Shown: positions 18,979 to 26,929, numbered from the stretch's first letter. The stretch: DNA of 57,625 bases from Phycisphaeraceae bacterium (GCA_020849625.1 JADLFV010000048.1:1-57625); one strand, 5' to 3'. Numbers and translations are program-made. The notes: a model not told the origin generated them from the letters alone.

Positions 18979-19296
18979 TTAGCGGCCCTTCTGTCCGCGT
19001 TCGGACTTGAACATCTTGAGCATGCGATCAGTCACCACATACCCGCCGACCACGTTGATGGTGGCGAAGATGATGGCCAGGAAGCCGAGGATGGTCCCCG
19101 CCAACTGGGCGTGATCGCCCAGGGCGGCGCTGGTGCTGTAGGCGGCCAGCAGGGCGCCCACGATGGTGATGCCGCTGATGGCGTTCGAGCCGCTGGTCAG
19201 CGGCGTGTGCAGCAGCACAGGCACGCGGCTGATGACCTCGAAACCAATGAAGATCGCCAACACGAACACGACAATGGAAGTGACAAACGGGTCCAT
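18979..19296 (-). CDS. pntAB: NAD(P) transhydrogenase alpha subunit, membrane part
   Basis: This 105-residue protein has three or four membrane helices and the phrase LLHTPLTSGSNAISGITIVG, typical of the alpha-2 membrane segment that is a separate polypeptide in many bacteria. I start at MDPFVTS because GGAG lies ahead of it; a longer frame (to 19365) reads through the heptamer/octamer repeat and would add a spurious N-terminus. It sits in the pntAA-pntAB-pntB operon. Confidence 0.93.
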   Translation of the reverse strand: MDPFVTSIVVFVLAIFIGFEVISRVPVLLHTPLTSGSNAISGITIVGALLAAYSTSAALGDHAQLAGTILGFLAIIFATINVVGGYVVTDRMLKMFKSERGQKGR

Positions 19297-19320
19297 GGGA
19301 TGCTCCGGGGGGAGATTGCC

Positions 19321-19402
19321 TGAATGCTTGATTGCTTGATTGCTTGAATGGGTGACTGAATACAATTCCCAAAATCAAGCAATCATCAATTCCTCAAATT
19401 GC
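19321..19402. repeat. Octamer-word inverted repeat inside the pnt operon
   Basis: GCTTGATT is repeated in tandem (about 19326-19349) and faces AATCAAGCAATCATCAATTC in the right arm (19373-19402). The arm overlaps the end of pntAA: its TGA stop lies in the CAATTTGA word. This unit separates pntAA from pntAB. Confidence 0.8.
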
Positions 19403-20515
19403 TTTTCTCACTTGTCCTTCATGGGTGATGACGGCACCGGCCTGGATTTCGTCCTCCAGATTGATCTTCACGTTGCCCTCGACGATCAGCTCCTGGAGAA
19501 GATTGGCCATGTTGTTGGCGTAGGCCTGGGCGGCGTGCGACGGCACCAGTGAGGGCAGGTTGAGCGTGCCCACGATGATGACGCCCTGCTCGGTGGTGAA
19601 CACTTCACCGGGCTTCGTCAATTCACAGTTGCCGCGGCTATGCTCGGGGCTGGCGGCCATGTCCACGATGACGCTGCCGCTGTGCATCTTGGCTACTACG
19701 TCGGCAGGGATCAACATGGGCGGTGCCTTGCCGAAGATGGCCGCGGTGGTCACTACCACGTCGGAACCGGTCACGTGCTTGGCCATCAACTCTGCCTGCT
19801 TCTTCTGCTGCTCAGCGGACTGTTCCTTGGCGTAGCCGCCGGCCGTCTCGGCGTCAGCGGTGTCCATGGGCAATTCGACGAAGCGAGCGCCCAGCGACTG
19901 GACCTGCTCCTTGGTGGCCGGGCGAACGTCGTAGGCTTCCACGATCGCGCCTAAGCGTTTGGCGGTGGCGATGGCCTGCAGGCCCGCGACGCCCACACCG
20001 ATGATCAGCACCCGCGCCGGCGCCAGCGTACCCGCTGCCGTCATCATCATGGGGAACACTTTGGCACAGTGCTCAGCCCCCATGATCACCGCCTTGTAGC
20101 CGGCTATGTTGGCTTGGCTGGACAGCACGTCCATCGACTGGGCGCGGCTGATGCGGGGGATGAACTCCATCGAGATGGCGGTGATCTGGCGCTCGGCCAG
20201 CTTGGCCATCAGTTCTTTGTTGAGCGTCGGCTGCAACATGCCGATGACCACCGCCCCGCTCTTGAGCCGATCGGCCTGCTGCGGTGTCGGCCGGTGCAGC
20301 ATGAGCACGACGTCCGCGTCGTTCCAGCTTGCGCCCGCGGCGTCGATCTCCGCGCCGACCTCGGTAAAACCTTGATCGGGGAAATGGGCAGCCGCTCCGG
20401 CGCCGGCTTCCACCGCCACCTGGGCTCCGCCTTTGACCAGCTTCTTGACCACCGCCGGGATCATCGCCACGCGGGTTTCACCACCAGCGGTTTCCTTGGG
20501 AATAAATAGCTTCAT
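19394..20515 (-). CDS. pntAA: NAD(P) transhydrogenase alpha subunit, NAD domain
   Basis: This 373-residue soluble subunit starts MKLFIPKETAGGETRVAM, the alanine-dehydrogenase/PNT N-terminal signature. It has IIGVGVAGLQAIATAKRLGA (NAD-binding Rossmann glycines), YDVRPA and D-M-A-x-x-P-E-H-S-R-G-N. It binds NAD(H) and passes hydride to PntB. The protein stops without membrane segments, as expected for a split alpha subunit. Its last codons and stop lie in the adjacent repeat. It heads a leftward operon with pntAB, pntB and perhaps the sulfatase. Confidence 0.95.
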   Translation of the reverse strand: MKLFIPKETAGGETRVAMIPAVVKKLVKGGAQVAVEAGAGAAAHFPDQGFTEVGAEIDAAGASWNDADVVLMLHRPTPQQADRLKSGAVVIGMLQPTLNKELMAKLAERQITAISMEFIPRISRAQSMDVLSSQANIAGYKAVIMGAEHCAKVFPMMMTAAGTLAPARVLIIGVGVAGLQAIATAKRLGAIVEAYDVRPATKEQVQSLGARFVELPMDTADAETAGGYAKEQSAEQQKKQAELMAKHVTGSDVVVTTAAIFGKAPPMLIPADVVAKMHSGSVIVDMAASPEHSRGNCELTKPGEVFTTEQGVIIVGTLNLPSLVPSHAAQAYANNMANLLQELIVEGNVKINLEDEIQAGAVITHEGQVRKAI

Positions 20516-20655
20516 TGGTCCTTGACCCTCAAGTTGAGCGGGGCAATTTAGCGTATTTGATCCCGCTTGTCACATGGCTGCGAGAGGGCTGCGACGTAAC
20601 GGACCGACTCGCCCGCCTGCTGAAGCAGGCTCGCCCCTGGACACGGGTAAATCCG

Positions 20656-20661
20656 TATCAT
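20656..20661 (+). promoter_or_regulatory. -10-like TATCAT before yjbQ
   Basis: TATCAT ends eight bases before the ATG at 20669. This fits the leaderless spacing seen at other genes and argues against the Met nine bases earlier. Confidence 0.4.
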
Positions 20662-20668
20662 GAACGCC

Positions 20669-21073
20669 ATGCAGCGAAAAACCCTGGAAATCCGCACCCG
20701 CAGCCGTGACCAGATGCTCGATCTGACCGAACAGGTCCGACAGGTCGTCCGCGAGACTGACGTACAGTCCGGTACAGTCATGGTTTACGTCCCCCACACC
20801 ACCGCCGGCGTCACCATCAACGAAAATGCCGACCCCGACGTGGTCCACGACATGCTCACCCAACTCGACCAGATGGTCCCCTGGCGGCAGCCCTTCTACC
20901 AGCACGGCGAAGGCAACAGCGCCAGCCACGTCAAAGCCACCATGACCGGCTCCAGCGTCAGCGTGCTGATCGACGGCGGGCAACTGGTGCTGGGCACCTG
21001 GCAGGGCATCTGGTTCTGCGAATTCGACGGCCCGCGCACGCGGCAGGTCCACGTGGCGGTGTTCGAAGGGTGA
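20669..21073 (+). CDS. yjbQ: YjbQ/UPF0047 family protein
   Basis: This 134-residue single-domain protein has the UPF0047 signatures VYVPHTTAGVTINENADPDV, GEGNSASHVKA (metal-site His) and LVLGTWQGIWFCEFDGPR. Members are small, widely conserved proteins; weak thiamine-phosphate-synthase activity has been described for some, but the cellular role is unclear. I chose the ATG at 20669 for its spacing from TATCAT. The opposite strand carries only a shadow frame. Confidence 0.9.
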   Translation: MQRKTLEIRTRSRDQMLDLTEQVRQVVRETDVQSGTVMVYVPHTTAGVTINENADPDVVHDMLTQLDQMVPWRQPFYQHGEGNSASHVKATMTGSSVSVLIDGGQLVLGTWQGIWFCEFDGPRTRQVHVAVFEG

Positions 21074-21106
21074 ATGAAACACCACAAAAAAACAGCGTAA
21101 CGTCCC

Positions 21107-21194
21107 AGCCGCTTGCGGCTTCGCAACGGCTTCAACAACGCGAGGTGTTAAACCACAGGACCATCGGGGGCGCTTCGCGAAGCCGCAAGCGGCT
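21107..21194. repeat. Inverted repeat of AGCCGCTTGCGGCTTCGC
   Basis: AGCCGCTTGCGGCTTCGC (21107-21124) and its exact reverse complement (21177-21194) enclose about 50 bases between yjbQ and the end of rpsI. The same 16-18 base word occurs at 22805-22820 and, as a full inverted pair, inside the GTPase gene at 25906-25969. Confidence 0.85.
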
Positions 21195-21203
21195 GTACCG
21201 CAA

Positions 21204-21689
21204 TCAGCGCTTGGAGAACTGGAAGCGGCGACGAGCGCCGGCCTGACCGTACTTCTTACGCTCGACCTCGCGCGGATCGCGGGTCAGATAGCCTTCGCTG
21301 CGCAGCTTCGGTTCCAGTGAGGGATCGTAACCCTTCAGAGCACGGGCCACACCCAGCAGGATGGCATCGGCCTGGCCGGTGATCCCGCCGCCGTTGACGC
21401 GGGCGATCACGTCGAGCTTGCCCCTGGTGCTGGTGGCTTCGAGCGGCTTGTAGCAGGCGGCCCGATGCTGCGGCTCGCTGAAGAACTGTTCGACCGCGCG
21501 GCCGTTGACCATGAACTTGCCCTCGCCGGGCTTGATGCGGACGCGGGCGACGGCGGTCTTGCGCCGGCCGGTGCCGCCGAAGTAGCCGCCCTTGTCGGGC
21601 TGGGCCGGCTGGGCCACGGGCTTGGTCTGGGCCTGCTGGCCGATCGTCACGGCTGCTGCACTGTCGAGGGTGGTGGTGGTGCTGCTCAT
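21204..21689 (-). CDS. rpsI: 30S ribosomal protein S9
   Basis: This 161-residue protein has the S9 core YFGGTGRRKTAVARVRIKPG, VNGGGITGQADAI, ALKGYDPSLEP and the basic C-terminus ERKKYGQAGARRRFQFSKR. The first 33 or so residues (Thr/Gln/Ala-rich) are an extension compared with the usual S9 of about 130 residues. It lies 28 bases downstream of rplM, the standard L13-S9 pair. Confidence 0.97.
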   Translation of the reverse strand: MSSTTTTLDSAAAVTIGQQAQTKPVAQPAQPDKGGYFGGTGRRKTAVARVRIKPGEGKFMVNGRAVEQFFSEPQHRAACYKPLEATSTRGKLDVIARVNGGGITGQADAILLGVARALKGYDPSLEPKLRSEGYLTRDPREVERKKYGQAGARRRFQFSKR

Positions 21690-21717
21690 GGTGGTCAGGG
21701 TCAGTCAGCCCGCGGCA

Positions 21718-22161
21718 TTATGCGGCGGACGGGTCCAGGGTCTGCGGGTTCTGGGCACTGTGCGGATGCTCGGAGCCGGCGTAGATTTTCAGCTTGTTGA
21801 TCTGGGAGTCGGCCAGCTTGTTCTTGGGCAGCATGCGGCGAACCGCCTGCTCCAGCAGCAGTTCGGGCTTGTCAACCAGCATCTTGGCGTAACTGGTCTG
21901 CTTGAGTCCCGAGGGGTGGCCGGAGAAAGTCTTGTAGAACTTCTGATTGGCCTTATCACCGGTGAGGCGAACCTTGGCGGCATTGGTCACCACCACGAAA
22001 TCGCCCACGTCGCAATGCGGGGTGTAGGTCGGCTTGTGCTTGCCCATCAGCAGCGTCGCCAGGCGGACAGCCAGGCGGCCGAGCACCTGATCGGTGGCAT
22101 CGACGTGCAGCCATTGACGGGTGGCGGTCTGGGGATTGGCTAAGGTCGTCTGACGATTCAT
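21718..22161 (-). CDS. rplM: 50S ribosomal protein L13
   Basis: This 147-residue protein carries [38 protein letters not shown], the K-x-Y-x-x-x-S-G-H-P-x-G region and a RRMLPKNKL segment. A longer frame upstream reads through repeats and the promoter, so I start at MNRQTTL. It is co-transcribed with rpsI from a strong promoter just upstream. The C-terminal tail ([16 protein letters not shown]) is slightly longer than usual. Confidence 0.97.
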   Translation of the reverse strand: MNRQTTLANPQTATRQWLHVDATDQVLGRLAVRLATLLMGKHKPTYTPHCDVGDFVVVTNAAKVRLTGDKANQKFYKTFSGHPSGLKQTSYAKMLVDKPELLLEQAVRRMLPKNKLADSQINKLKIYAGSEHPHSAQNPQTLDPSAA

Positions 22162-22191
22162 GGCTGGTCCATCCACTTGGGCGAGCCGCAC

Positions 22192-22221
22192 AGTGTACCG
22201 GCCCCGGACAAGGGGTGTCAA
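22192..22221 (-). promoter_or_regulatory. Promoter of rplM-rpsI
   Basis: On the minus strand a perfect TTGACA (22221-22216) is followed after 18 bases by TACACT (22197-22192), about 30 bases before the rplM start codon. It is the best -35 in the window, as expected for a ribosomal protein operon. Confidence 0.75.
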
Positions 22222-22288
22222 ACCCCGGACTTGCACGGCCCCGGCGAGCTTTGGGGCGGGTGCATGACATCCCACTCGGGGCTCAAGA

Positions 22289-22421
22289 AATTCGAAACCC
22301 GAAATTCGAAACTCGAAATAAATCCCAAACTCAAAACCTCGAAACACCCTTTGTCGGCGGCTTTTTCACGTTCGAGTTTTGAGTTTATTTTGGATTTCGA
22401 GTTTCGAATTTCGAGTTTTCA
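22289..22421. repeat. Long inverted repeat of TTCGAA-type words
   Basis: The left arm has AAATTCGAAACCCGAAATTCG then AACTCGAAATAAATCCCAAACTC (from 22289). The right arm mirrors it with GAGTTTTGAGTTTATTTTGG and ATTTCGAGTTTCGAATTTCG (to 22421). The word changes within an arm and the change is mirrored in the other arm. Confidence 0.85.
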
Positions 22422-22450
22422 GCCCCCCATCCCCTGCCCCGATCAGCCGG

Positions 22451-22479
22451 TTGCCGCTGGGGCGGCGGGTCGGTACAAT
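22451..22479 (+). promoter_or_regulatory. Promoter of rpmA-obgE
   Basis: TTGCCG (22451-22456) and TACAAT (22474-22479) are 17 bases apart, upstream of rpmA with a leader of about 30 bases that holds an AGAGGTG ribosome site. Confidence 0.7.
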
Positions 22480-22515
22480 GCCCGGCTCGCAAAACAACCG
22501 CCAAAGAGGTGCGCC

Positions 22516-22758
22516 ATGGCACATAAAAAGGGACAAGGTTCCACCAAGAACGGCCGCGACTCCAATGCCCAGTTCCGCGGCATCAAGCTCTTTGGCGGTC
22601 AGGCCGCCAAGGCCGGCTCGATCATCGTGCGCCAGTGCGGCACCCGCTTCAAGCCCGGCTTCAACGTCAAGCGAGCCAACGACGATTCACTTTTCGCCCT
22701 GGCAGAGGGCATCGTCGAGTTCCAGGGTCGCAAAGTCAGCGTGCGGGCTGCTTCCTGA
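22516..22758 (+). CDS. rpmA: 50S ribosomal protein L27
   Basis: This 80-residue protein begins [19 protein letters not shown], unmistakably L27, and continues with [18 protein letters not shown] and D-D-S-L-F-A-L. L27 lies at the peptidyl transferase centre. There is no rplU (L21) directly upstream, which is its usual partner; the obgE gene follows as in many bacteria. Confidence 0.97.
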   Translation: MAHKKGQGSTKNGRDSNAQFRGIKLFGGQAAKAGSIIVRQCGTRFKPGFNVKRANDDSLFALAEGIVEFQGRKVSVRAAS

Positions 22759-22804
22759 GCTGCTGAATATCTTCACAAAACTCCACGTTTCCTCGGGCGG
22801 CTGC

Positions 22805-22820
22805 GCGAAGCCGCAAGCGG
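22805..22820. repeat. Single arm of the GCGAAGCCGCAAGCGG repeat
   Basis: GCGAAGCCGCAAGCGG lies just before the obgE start codon, between rpmA and obgE. It matches the arms at 21177-21194 and 25951-25966. Confidence 0.75.
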
Positions 22821-22824
22821 TCCC

Positions 22825-23862
22825 ATGATCATCGACCAGGCTCACATTCACGTGCAGTCGGGCAAGGGCGGCGACGGCGTGGTCAGCTTTCGCCGTGAGA
22901 AATACATCAACCGCGGCGGACCCGACGGCGGTGACGGCGGCAACGGCGGTTCGGTCATCCTCATCGCTGACCCGCAGGTGGACACGCTGCTGGACTTCGC
23001 CGGCCGCCATCACTGGCACGCTCAGAGCGGCCAACCCGGCGGCGGCAAGCAATGTCACGGCCGCAACGGCGCGGACCTGGAAGTTCATCTGCCTCCGGGC
23101 ACGCTGATCTATGACGACACCAGCGGTGAACTGCTGGTGGATATGGATCAGCCGGGCAAGCGCTTCACCATCGCCCAGGGCGGCCGGGGCGGCTTCGGCA
23201 ATGAGCACTTTAAATCCGCCACCCACCAGGCCCCGCGCGAGGCGACCCCCGGTGAACCCGGCCAAGCCTTTGACCTGCGCCTGGAGTTGAAACTGATCGC
23301 CGACGTCGGCTTGATCGGCAAACCCAATGCGGGCAAGAGCACGCTGCTCAGTCGCATCAGCCGGGCCACGCCCAAGATCGCCGATTATCCATTCACCACG
23401 CTGGAGCCGAACCTGGGCATCGCGGAACTTCCGGGGGGCCGAAGAATGGTGTTTGCCGACGTGCCGGGGCTGATCGAGGGAGCCTCGGACGGGGCGGGAT
23501 TGGGCATGCGTTTCCTGCGTCACGTCGAGCGAACGCGGGTGCTGGTGCATCTGCTGGAGGTTCAGCCGCTGGATGGCTCGAAACCGGTGGAGAACTATCA
23601 GGCCATCCGCCGGGAGCTGGCTTCCTACTCGCCGCTGCTAGCGGAAAAACATGAGATCGTGGCCTTGAGTAAGATGGACCTGCTGCCTGCGGCCGAGGGC
23701 GCAGCGATGGCGCAGCGCGTGGCGGCGGAACTGGGGCGGCCCGTGATGGCTGTCAGCGCCGCCAGCGGCCAGAAACTGAACGAACTGTTGGAGGCTTGTT
23801 GGCGCCTGCTGGGTCCAGATGAGCACACTCAAAGTCAATCTCCTGGCCATCAGCGTGGGTAA
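22825..23862 (+). CDS. obgE: Obg-family GTPase
   Basis: This 345-residue GTPase is linked to ribosome assembly and stress. The glycine-rich Obg fold spans residues 1-160 (SGKGGDGVVSFRREKYI, GGPDGGDGGNGGSV, QGGRGGFGNEHF). The G domain shows GKPNAGKSTLLSRI, DYPFTTLEPNLG, DVPGLIEGAS and SKMD as G4. The segment AELPGGRR between G2 and G3 is encoded by a copy of the TTCCGGGGG motif. The last 44 bases overlap the next gene. Confidence 0.96.
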   Translation: MIIDQAHIHVQSGKGGDGVVSFRREKYINRGGPDGGDGGNGGSVILIADPQVDTLLDFAGRHHWHAQSGQPGGGKQCHGRNGADLEVHLPPGTLIYDDTSGELLVDMDQPGKRFTIAQGGRGGFGNEHFKSATHQAPREATPGEPGQAFDLRLELKLIADVGLIGKPNAGKSTLLSRISRATPKIADYPFTTLEPNLGIAELPGGRRMVFADVPGLIEGASDGAGLGMRFLRHVERTRVLVHLLEVQPLDGSKPVENYQAIRRELASYSPLLAEKHEIVALSKMDLLPAAEGAAMAQRVAAELGRPVMAVSAASGQKLNELLEACWRLLGPDEHTQSQSPGHQRG

Positions 23863-24604
23863 CACCCGCACCCGGGTCGGCGCGTTCATCGATGGCGTGC
23901 TGACGCAGACAGCCACCTTCGTCAACGAAAAACAAAGTCGCATCCTCGAAGCGGTCAAAAGCGGCTTCGAGCAGGTCGGCCGCCGCGATGATGCCGTCGT
24001 GCTGATGACCTCGGTCAACCCCCGGAAGGCTGATGAGCTCGAAACACAAATCAGCGAAATCACGCAGCGCCACGTGCGGCGCGTGGAGCGCGACATTCAG
24101 GTGCCCATCGGCCGCCAGCTCGATCCGCAGACCATCGTGGGCGAAGACCGCCTGCTCAACGCCGCGGCCGCCTACGACGTGATGCGGCAGGCCTGCGTGG
24201 TCGTCGATGCCGGCACCGCCATCACCATTGACTTCGTGGACGGCACGGGCACGTTTCACGGCGGAGCCATCGCCCCGGGGGCGCAACTGATGCTCGATGC
24301 GCTGCATCATCACACCGCCCTGCTGCCGCATGTGGAGTTCGCCCGCCCCGATGAGCCGATCGGCCACAACACGCAGCAGGCCATGCAATCCGGAACCTTT
24401 CACGGGCTGCGCGGCATGGTGCACGAACTGGTCGAGAAATATGCCGAACAGGTCGGCCAGTACCCGATGGTCATCGCCACCGGCGGCGACGCTGACCTGC
24501 TGTTCCGCAATGATGAGTTGATCGACCGCGTGGTGCCGGACCTGACGCTGATGGGTCTGGCGGTGACGCTGCGCGTGGCCCGTGAGCAGGCCAAGGAGGC
24601 ATAA
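23819..24604 (+). CDS. coaX: Type III pantothenate kinase (CoaX-like)
   Basis: This 261-residue protein aligns with CoaX, which phosphorylates pantothenate in CoA synthesis. SVGNTRTRVG stands where the phosphate-binding D-x-G-N-T usually is, VGEDRLLNAAAAY is the second motif, and VVDAGTAITIDFVDG ... GGAIAPGAQLM the third. The first Asp of the family motif is Ser here, so activity is not certain; a diverged CoaX or a regulatory homologue of the Baf/CoaX type is possible. It overlaps obgE by 44 bases, so co-expression is likely. Confidence 0.85.
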   Translation: MSTLKVNLLAISVGNTRTRVGAFIDGVLTQTATFVNEKQSRILEAVKSGFEQVGRRDDAVVLMTSVNPRKADELETQISEITQRHVRRVERDIQVPIGRQLDPQTIVGEDRLLNAAAAYDVMRQACVVVDAGTAITIDFVDGTGTFHGGAIAPGAQLMLDALHHHTALLPHVEFARPDEPIGHNTQQAMQSGTFHGLRGMVHELVEKYAEQVGQYPMVIATGGDADLLFRNDELIDRVVPDLTLMGLAVTLRVAREQAKEA

Positions 24605-24607
24605 GCG

Positions 24608-25054
24608 ATGTCCTCGCCGCAGACACCCGATTCCGCCCTGCGCCTGCTGCGCGTGATCTGGGCGGCCATGCTGCTGGGCATCATCGCCCTGGCGGGCCTG
24701 GCCCTGACCTTCGCCGGCGGACAGCCGAACAACGCTGATGCCGCTTTCGATATCGACCGCATCCAGATCGGCCTGCTGATCGGCATGGTCGTCACCGTCG
24801 CCCTTGCACACGTCATCCGATTGCAGATCTACAAACGCCACTGGCGCGATTACGCCATCCTGCCCCAGGGCTACTTTCTGGGCAACCTTATCCTGTTCGC
24901 CCTGCTGGAGGGCTTCATCGTGCTGAACCTGGTGATGATGTTGGTGGCCCACCAGGCTGCTGCTTTGGCGCTGCCGGCGGCGATCATGCTGGTCCTGTTC
25001 GTGATCAATTTCCCCACCGGCTCGATGATGTTCTCCAATCGCCGGCTTTCATGA
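24608..25054 (+). CDS. Small integral membrane protein
   Basis: This 148-residue protein has four predicted membrane helices (about 17-37, 55-72, 90-110 and 115-135). I recognise no family. A near-perfect AAGGAGG site precedes the start, three bases after the coaX stop, and its own end overlaps the next start, so it belongs to the rpmA-obgE-coaX operon. Confidence 0.8.
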   Translation: MSSPQTPDSALRLLRVIWAAMLLGIIALAGLALTFAGGQPNNADAAFDIDRIQIGLLIGMVVTVALAHVIRLQIYKRHWRDYAILPQGYFLGNLILFALLEGFIVLNLVMMLVAHQAAALALPAAIMLVLFVINFPTGSMMFSNRRLS

Positions 25055-26154
25055 ACCGCCCTGCTCTCATCGTCGCCACCAACTCGCTGCCGGGTGCTGT
25101 CGCCCTGCTGCAACTGCACGGGCCCGGCAGCCGCGATCTCGTGCAGCAACTGACCGGCCGCCGTCACTTCGAGGATCACCGCCTGTATCTGCTGCCCTTT
25201 GCCGACATCGACGAGGGACTTGCCGTCTGCCGCGGCGACGACTGGGCCCAGCTCTGCCCGCACGGCGGACCGCGCGTGGTGCGCAAACTGATCGACAAGC
25301 TGACCGAACTGGGCGCGACGCTCGACGCCCAGCCCAATTACCGCCAGCTTTACCCGGAAGCTGCCAGCGATCTGGAAGCGGACATGCTGGCCGCCCTGGC
25401 CCTGACGCCGAGCCCCGCCGCCATCGACCTGCTGCTGGCACAGCCCGCGCTGTGGCGATCATCCATCATCCATCCGCCATCATCCTCGATTCCGGGGGTC
25501 CGCCATCTCGACGCTCTGCTCACCCCGCCCACCGTAGTCGTGGCCGGGGCCGCCAACGTCGGCAAGTCCACGCTCAGCAACGCCATCCTCGGCCGCAGCG
25601 CCAGCCTGGTCGCCGACCTGCCCGGCACCACCCGGGACTGGGTGGGCTCCCTGGCCCAGATATCAAATGGCGGATGGCGGCGCCCCGGAAAGGCGGATGG
25701 CGGATTGGGCACCGTTGCCGTGCATTGGATCGACACACCAGGCCAGCGTGACAGCGACGACCCGATCGAGCGCGAAGCAATCGCCCTGTCACAGCAGGTG
25801 ATCGAGCGGGCTGACGTGCTGATCCTGATGCGCGAGCCCGCAAGTGAATATCCATTGCTTTCGCGCCAACCGGACATCAGTGTGATCAACAAGGTGGATG
25901 ACGCTCGGCCGCTTGCGGCTTCGCGCAGCCGTCCGTTGGCCGAGGGTTCCGCGAAGCCGCAAGCGGCCGAGGAATTGTCCATCAGCGCTTTGCACGAGCG
26001 CAATCTCGACCTGCTGCAACAGCGGGTGCTGCGCGTGCTGGGCCTGGATGACATCTCGCCGCGGACGTTGTGGGCCTTCAGCGACACACTCAAGCGCTAC
26101 GCGGCCGGGGAAAAGATTAACCTGCGGGCCTACGTCAGCGGGGCAGAATGCTGA
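25051..26154 (+). CDS. Reduced MnmE-like GTPase
   Basis: This 367-residue protein resembles the tRNA-modifying GTPase MnmE but is shortened. A degenerate N-terminal TrmE/folate-type domain spans about 1-140. The G domain shows GAANVGKSTLSNAILGR (G1), DLPGTTRDW (G2), DTPGQRDS (G3) and INKVD (G4). It ends at YVSGAEC and lacks the C-terminal C-x-G-K signature required for MnmE chemistry. Three repeat elements lie in frame: CCATCNN heptamers with a TTCCGGGGG motif before G1, GGCGGAT words between G2 and G3, and a full AGCCGCTTGCGG inverted pair between G4 and G5. It may be an MnmE relative with another role. Confidence 0.82.
   Translation: MNRPALIVATNSLPGAVALLQLHGPGSRDLVQQLTGRRHFEDHRLYLLPFADIDEGLAVCRGDDWAQLCPHGGPRVVRKLIDKLTELGATLDAQPNYRQLYPEAASDLEADMLAALALTPSPAAIDLLLAQPALWRSSIIHPPSSSIPGVRHLDALLTPPTVVVAGAANVGKSTLSNAILGRSASLVADLPGTTRDWVGSLAQISNGGWRRPGKADGGLGTVAVHWIDTPGQRDSDDPIEREAIALSQQVIERADVLILMREPASEYPLLSRQPDISVINKVDDARPLAASRSRPLAEGSAKPQAAEELSISALHERNLDLLQQRVLRVLGLDDISPRTLWAFSDTLKRYAAGEKINLRAYVSGAEC
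25458..25506. repeat. In-frame heptamers with embedded motif
   Basis: Seven 7-nt units run from ATCATCC to CCGCCAT, with TTCCGGGGG in register. The last 20 bases, CGATTCCGGGGGTCCGCCAT, recur exactly at 44041-44060. Units of the opposite orientation (GGCGGAT) lie 160 bases downstream at 25667-25706, so the two blocks form the separated arms of one inverted repeat within a single gene. Confidence 0.85.
25906..25969. repeat. Perfect inverted repeat inside the GTPase gene
   Basis: CGGCCGCTTGCGGCTTCGCG (25906-25925) and its exact reverse complement (25950-25969) encode RPLAASRSRPLAEGSAKPQA in the loop between the G4 and G5 motifs. Related arms lie at 21107-21194 and 22805-22820, outside genes. 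Confidence 0.88.
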
Positions 26155-26929
26155 TGCTGAAGTTGGCATAGCGGGAGACGCGACCGCGCATCTGGCGCAG
26201 GCCGATGCGTCCTTCATCGACCGGTGGGAAACCATCAGCGTTGAAGGTGAACAGGTGCTGGTCGCCGCCTTGTGAGACATTGAAGAACAGTTGGCGACCG
26301 CGCTTGATGCAGGTGATTCGGTAGGTGACGCCGACCTGGAACAGGCCGGAGTTGGCGTAGTCCGGCGGAATGCGGGTGTCGAACTCGAAGTTGCCGTCTT
26401 TGGGCCTGGGATAGCGCCGGGCCCGGATGTAATCGTTTTGCGGATCGAAGGTGGCGTAGCTGATGTGCAGCAGATTCATGTGGTTGTAGTAGAGCTTCAT
26501 GGCCGGGTCGCGGCGAAGTTCGCTCCACTGGGCGATGTCCCGTGCGAACGGCCCTTCCCCCACGCCGGTGGCCTGGATGTAAAGGATATTGACGAAGCGC
26601 GGCAAGTCGTCGAGCCGGGTGAAGTCGTATTCGATCTTCACGTCACCGGCGAAGGACTGGTGTGTCCAAAGCACGGTGTTGGCCGCGTCGCCGCCTCCCT
26701 CGGGTCCGGCCGCGAGGATCATTCCGTCGGGCGTGTTCTCCAGCTTCGACTGTCTGCCGTCGAGGAACCAAAACTCGCGCCAATCACCCGTGCAGGTGTC
26801 GGAAAAGACCTGTTGCCAGGGCAATTTCAGAGCAGCCTGAAAATCTTCGGCTGCGGGTGGCGCGGGCGTCTGCCCGGTCGAGGCGCAGCAAGTAAGCAGC
26901 GCCGTGGCAGCGAGGAGCAAGGCCATCAT
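26135..26929 (-). CDS. DUF1961-like secreted lipoprotein
   Basis: This 264-residue protein begins MMALLLAATALLTCC, a lipoprotein signal. The mature domain looks like the concanavalin-type beta sandwich of DUF1961/YesU: FSDTCTGDWREFWFLDG, LWTHQSFAGDVKIEYDF, NLLHISYATF and GRIGLRQMRGRVSRYANFSI near the end. Relatives occur beside polysaccharide-degrading genes, so a surface carbohydrate-binding or lyase-associated role is plausible but unproven. I placed the start at the signal peptide; a longer frame extends into the end of floA. Its 3' end overlaps the converging GTPase gene by 20 bases. Confidence 0.82.
   Translation of the reverse strand: MMALLLAATALLTCCASTGQTPAPPAAEDFQAALKLPWQQVFSDTCTGDWREFWFLDGRQSKLENTPDGMILAAGPEGGGDAANTVLWTHQSFAGDVKIEYDFTRLDDLPRFVNILYIQATGVGEGPFARDIAQWSELRRDPAMKLYYNHMNLLHISYATFDPQNDYIRARRYPRPKDGNFEFDTRIPPDYANSGLFQVGVTYRITCIKRGRQLFFNVSQGGDQHLFTFNADGFPPVDEGRIGLRQMRGRVSRYANFSISILPR

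Larger units (their letters stand above)
22162..22515. other. Divergent control region between rplM and rpmA
   Basis: There is no gene here. It contains a leftward promoter for rplM-rpsI, a TTCGAA-word inverted repeat, and a rightward promoter for rpmA, in that order. Confidence 0.75.

Noticed and set aside
19297-19365. Longer start for pntAB
   Set aside because: It would be encoded by the TTGATTGC repeat; a GGAG site precedes the downstream Met.
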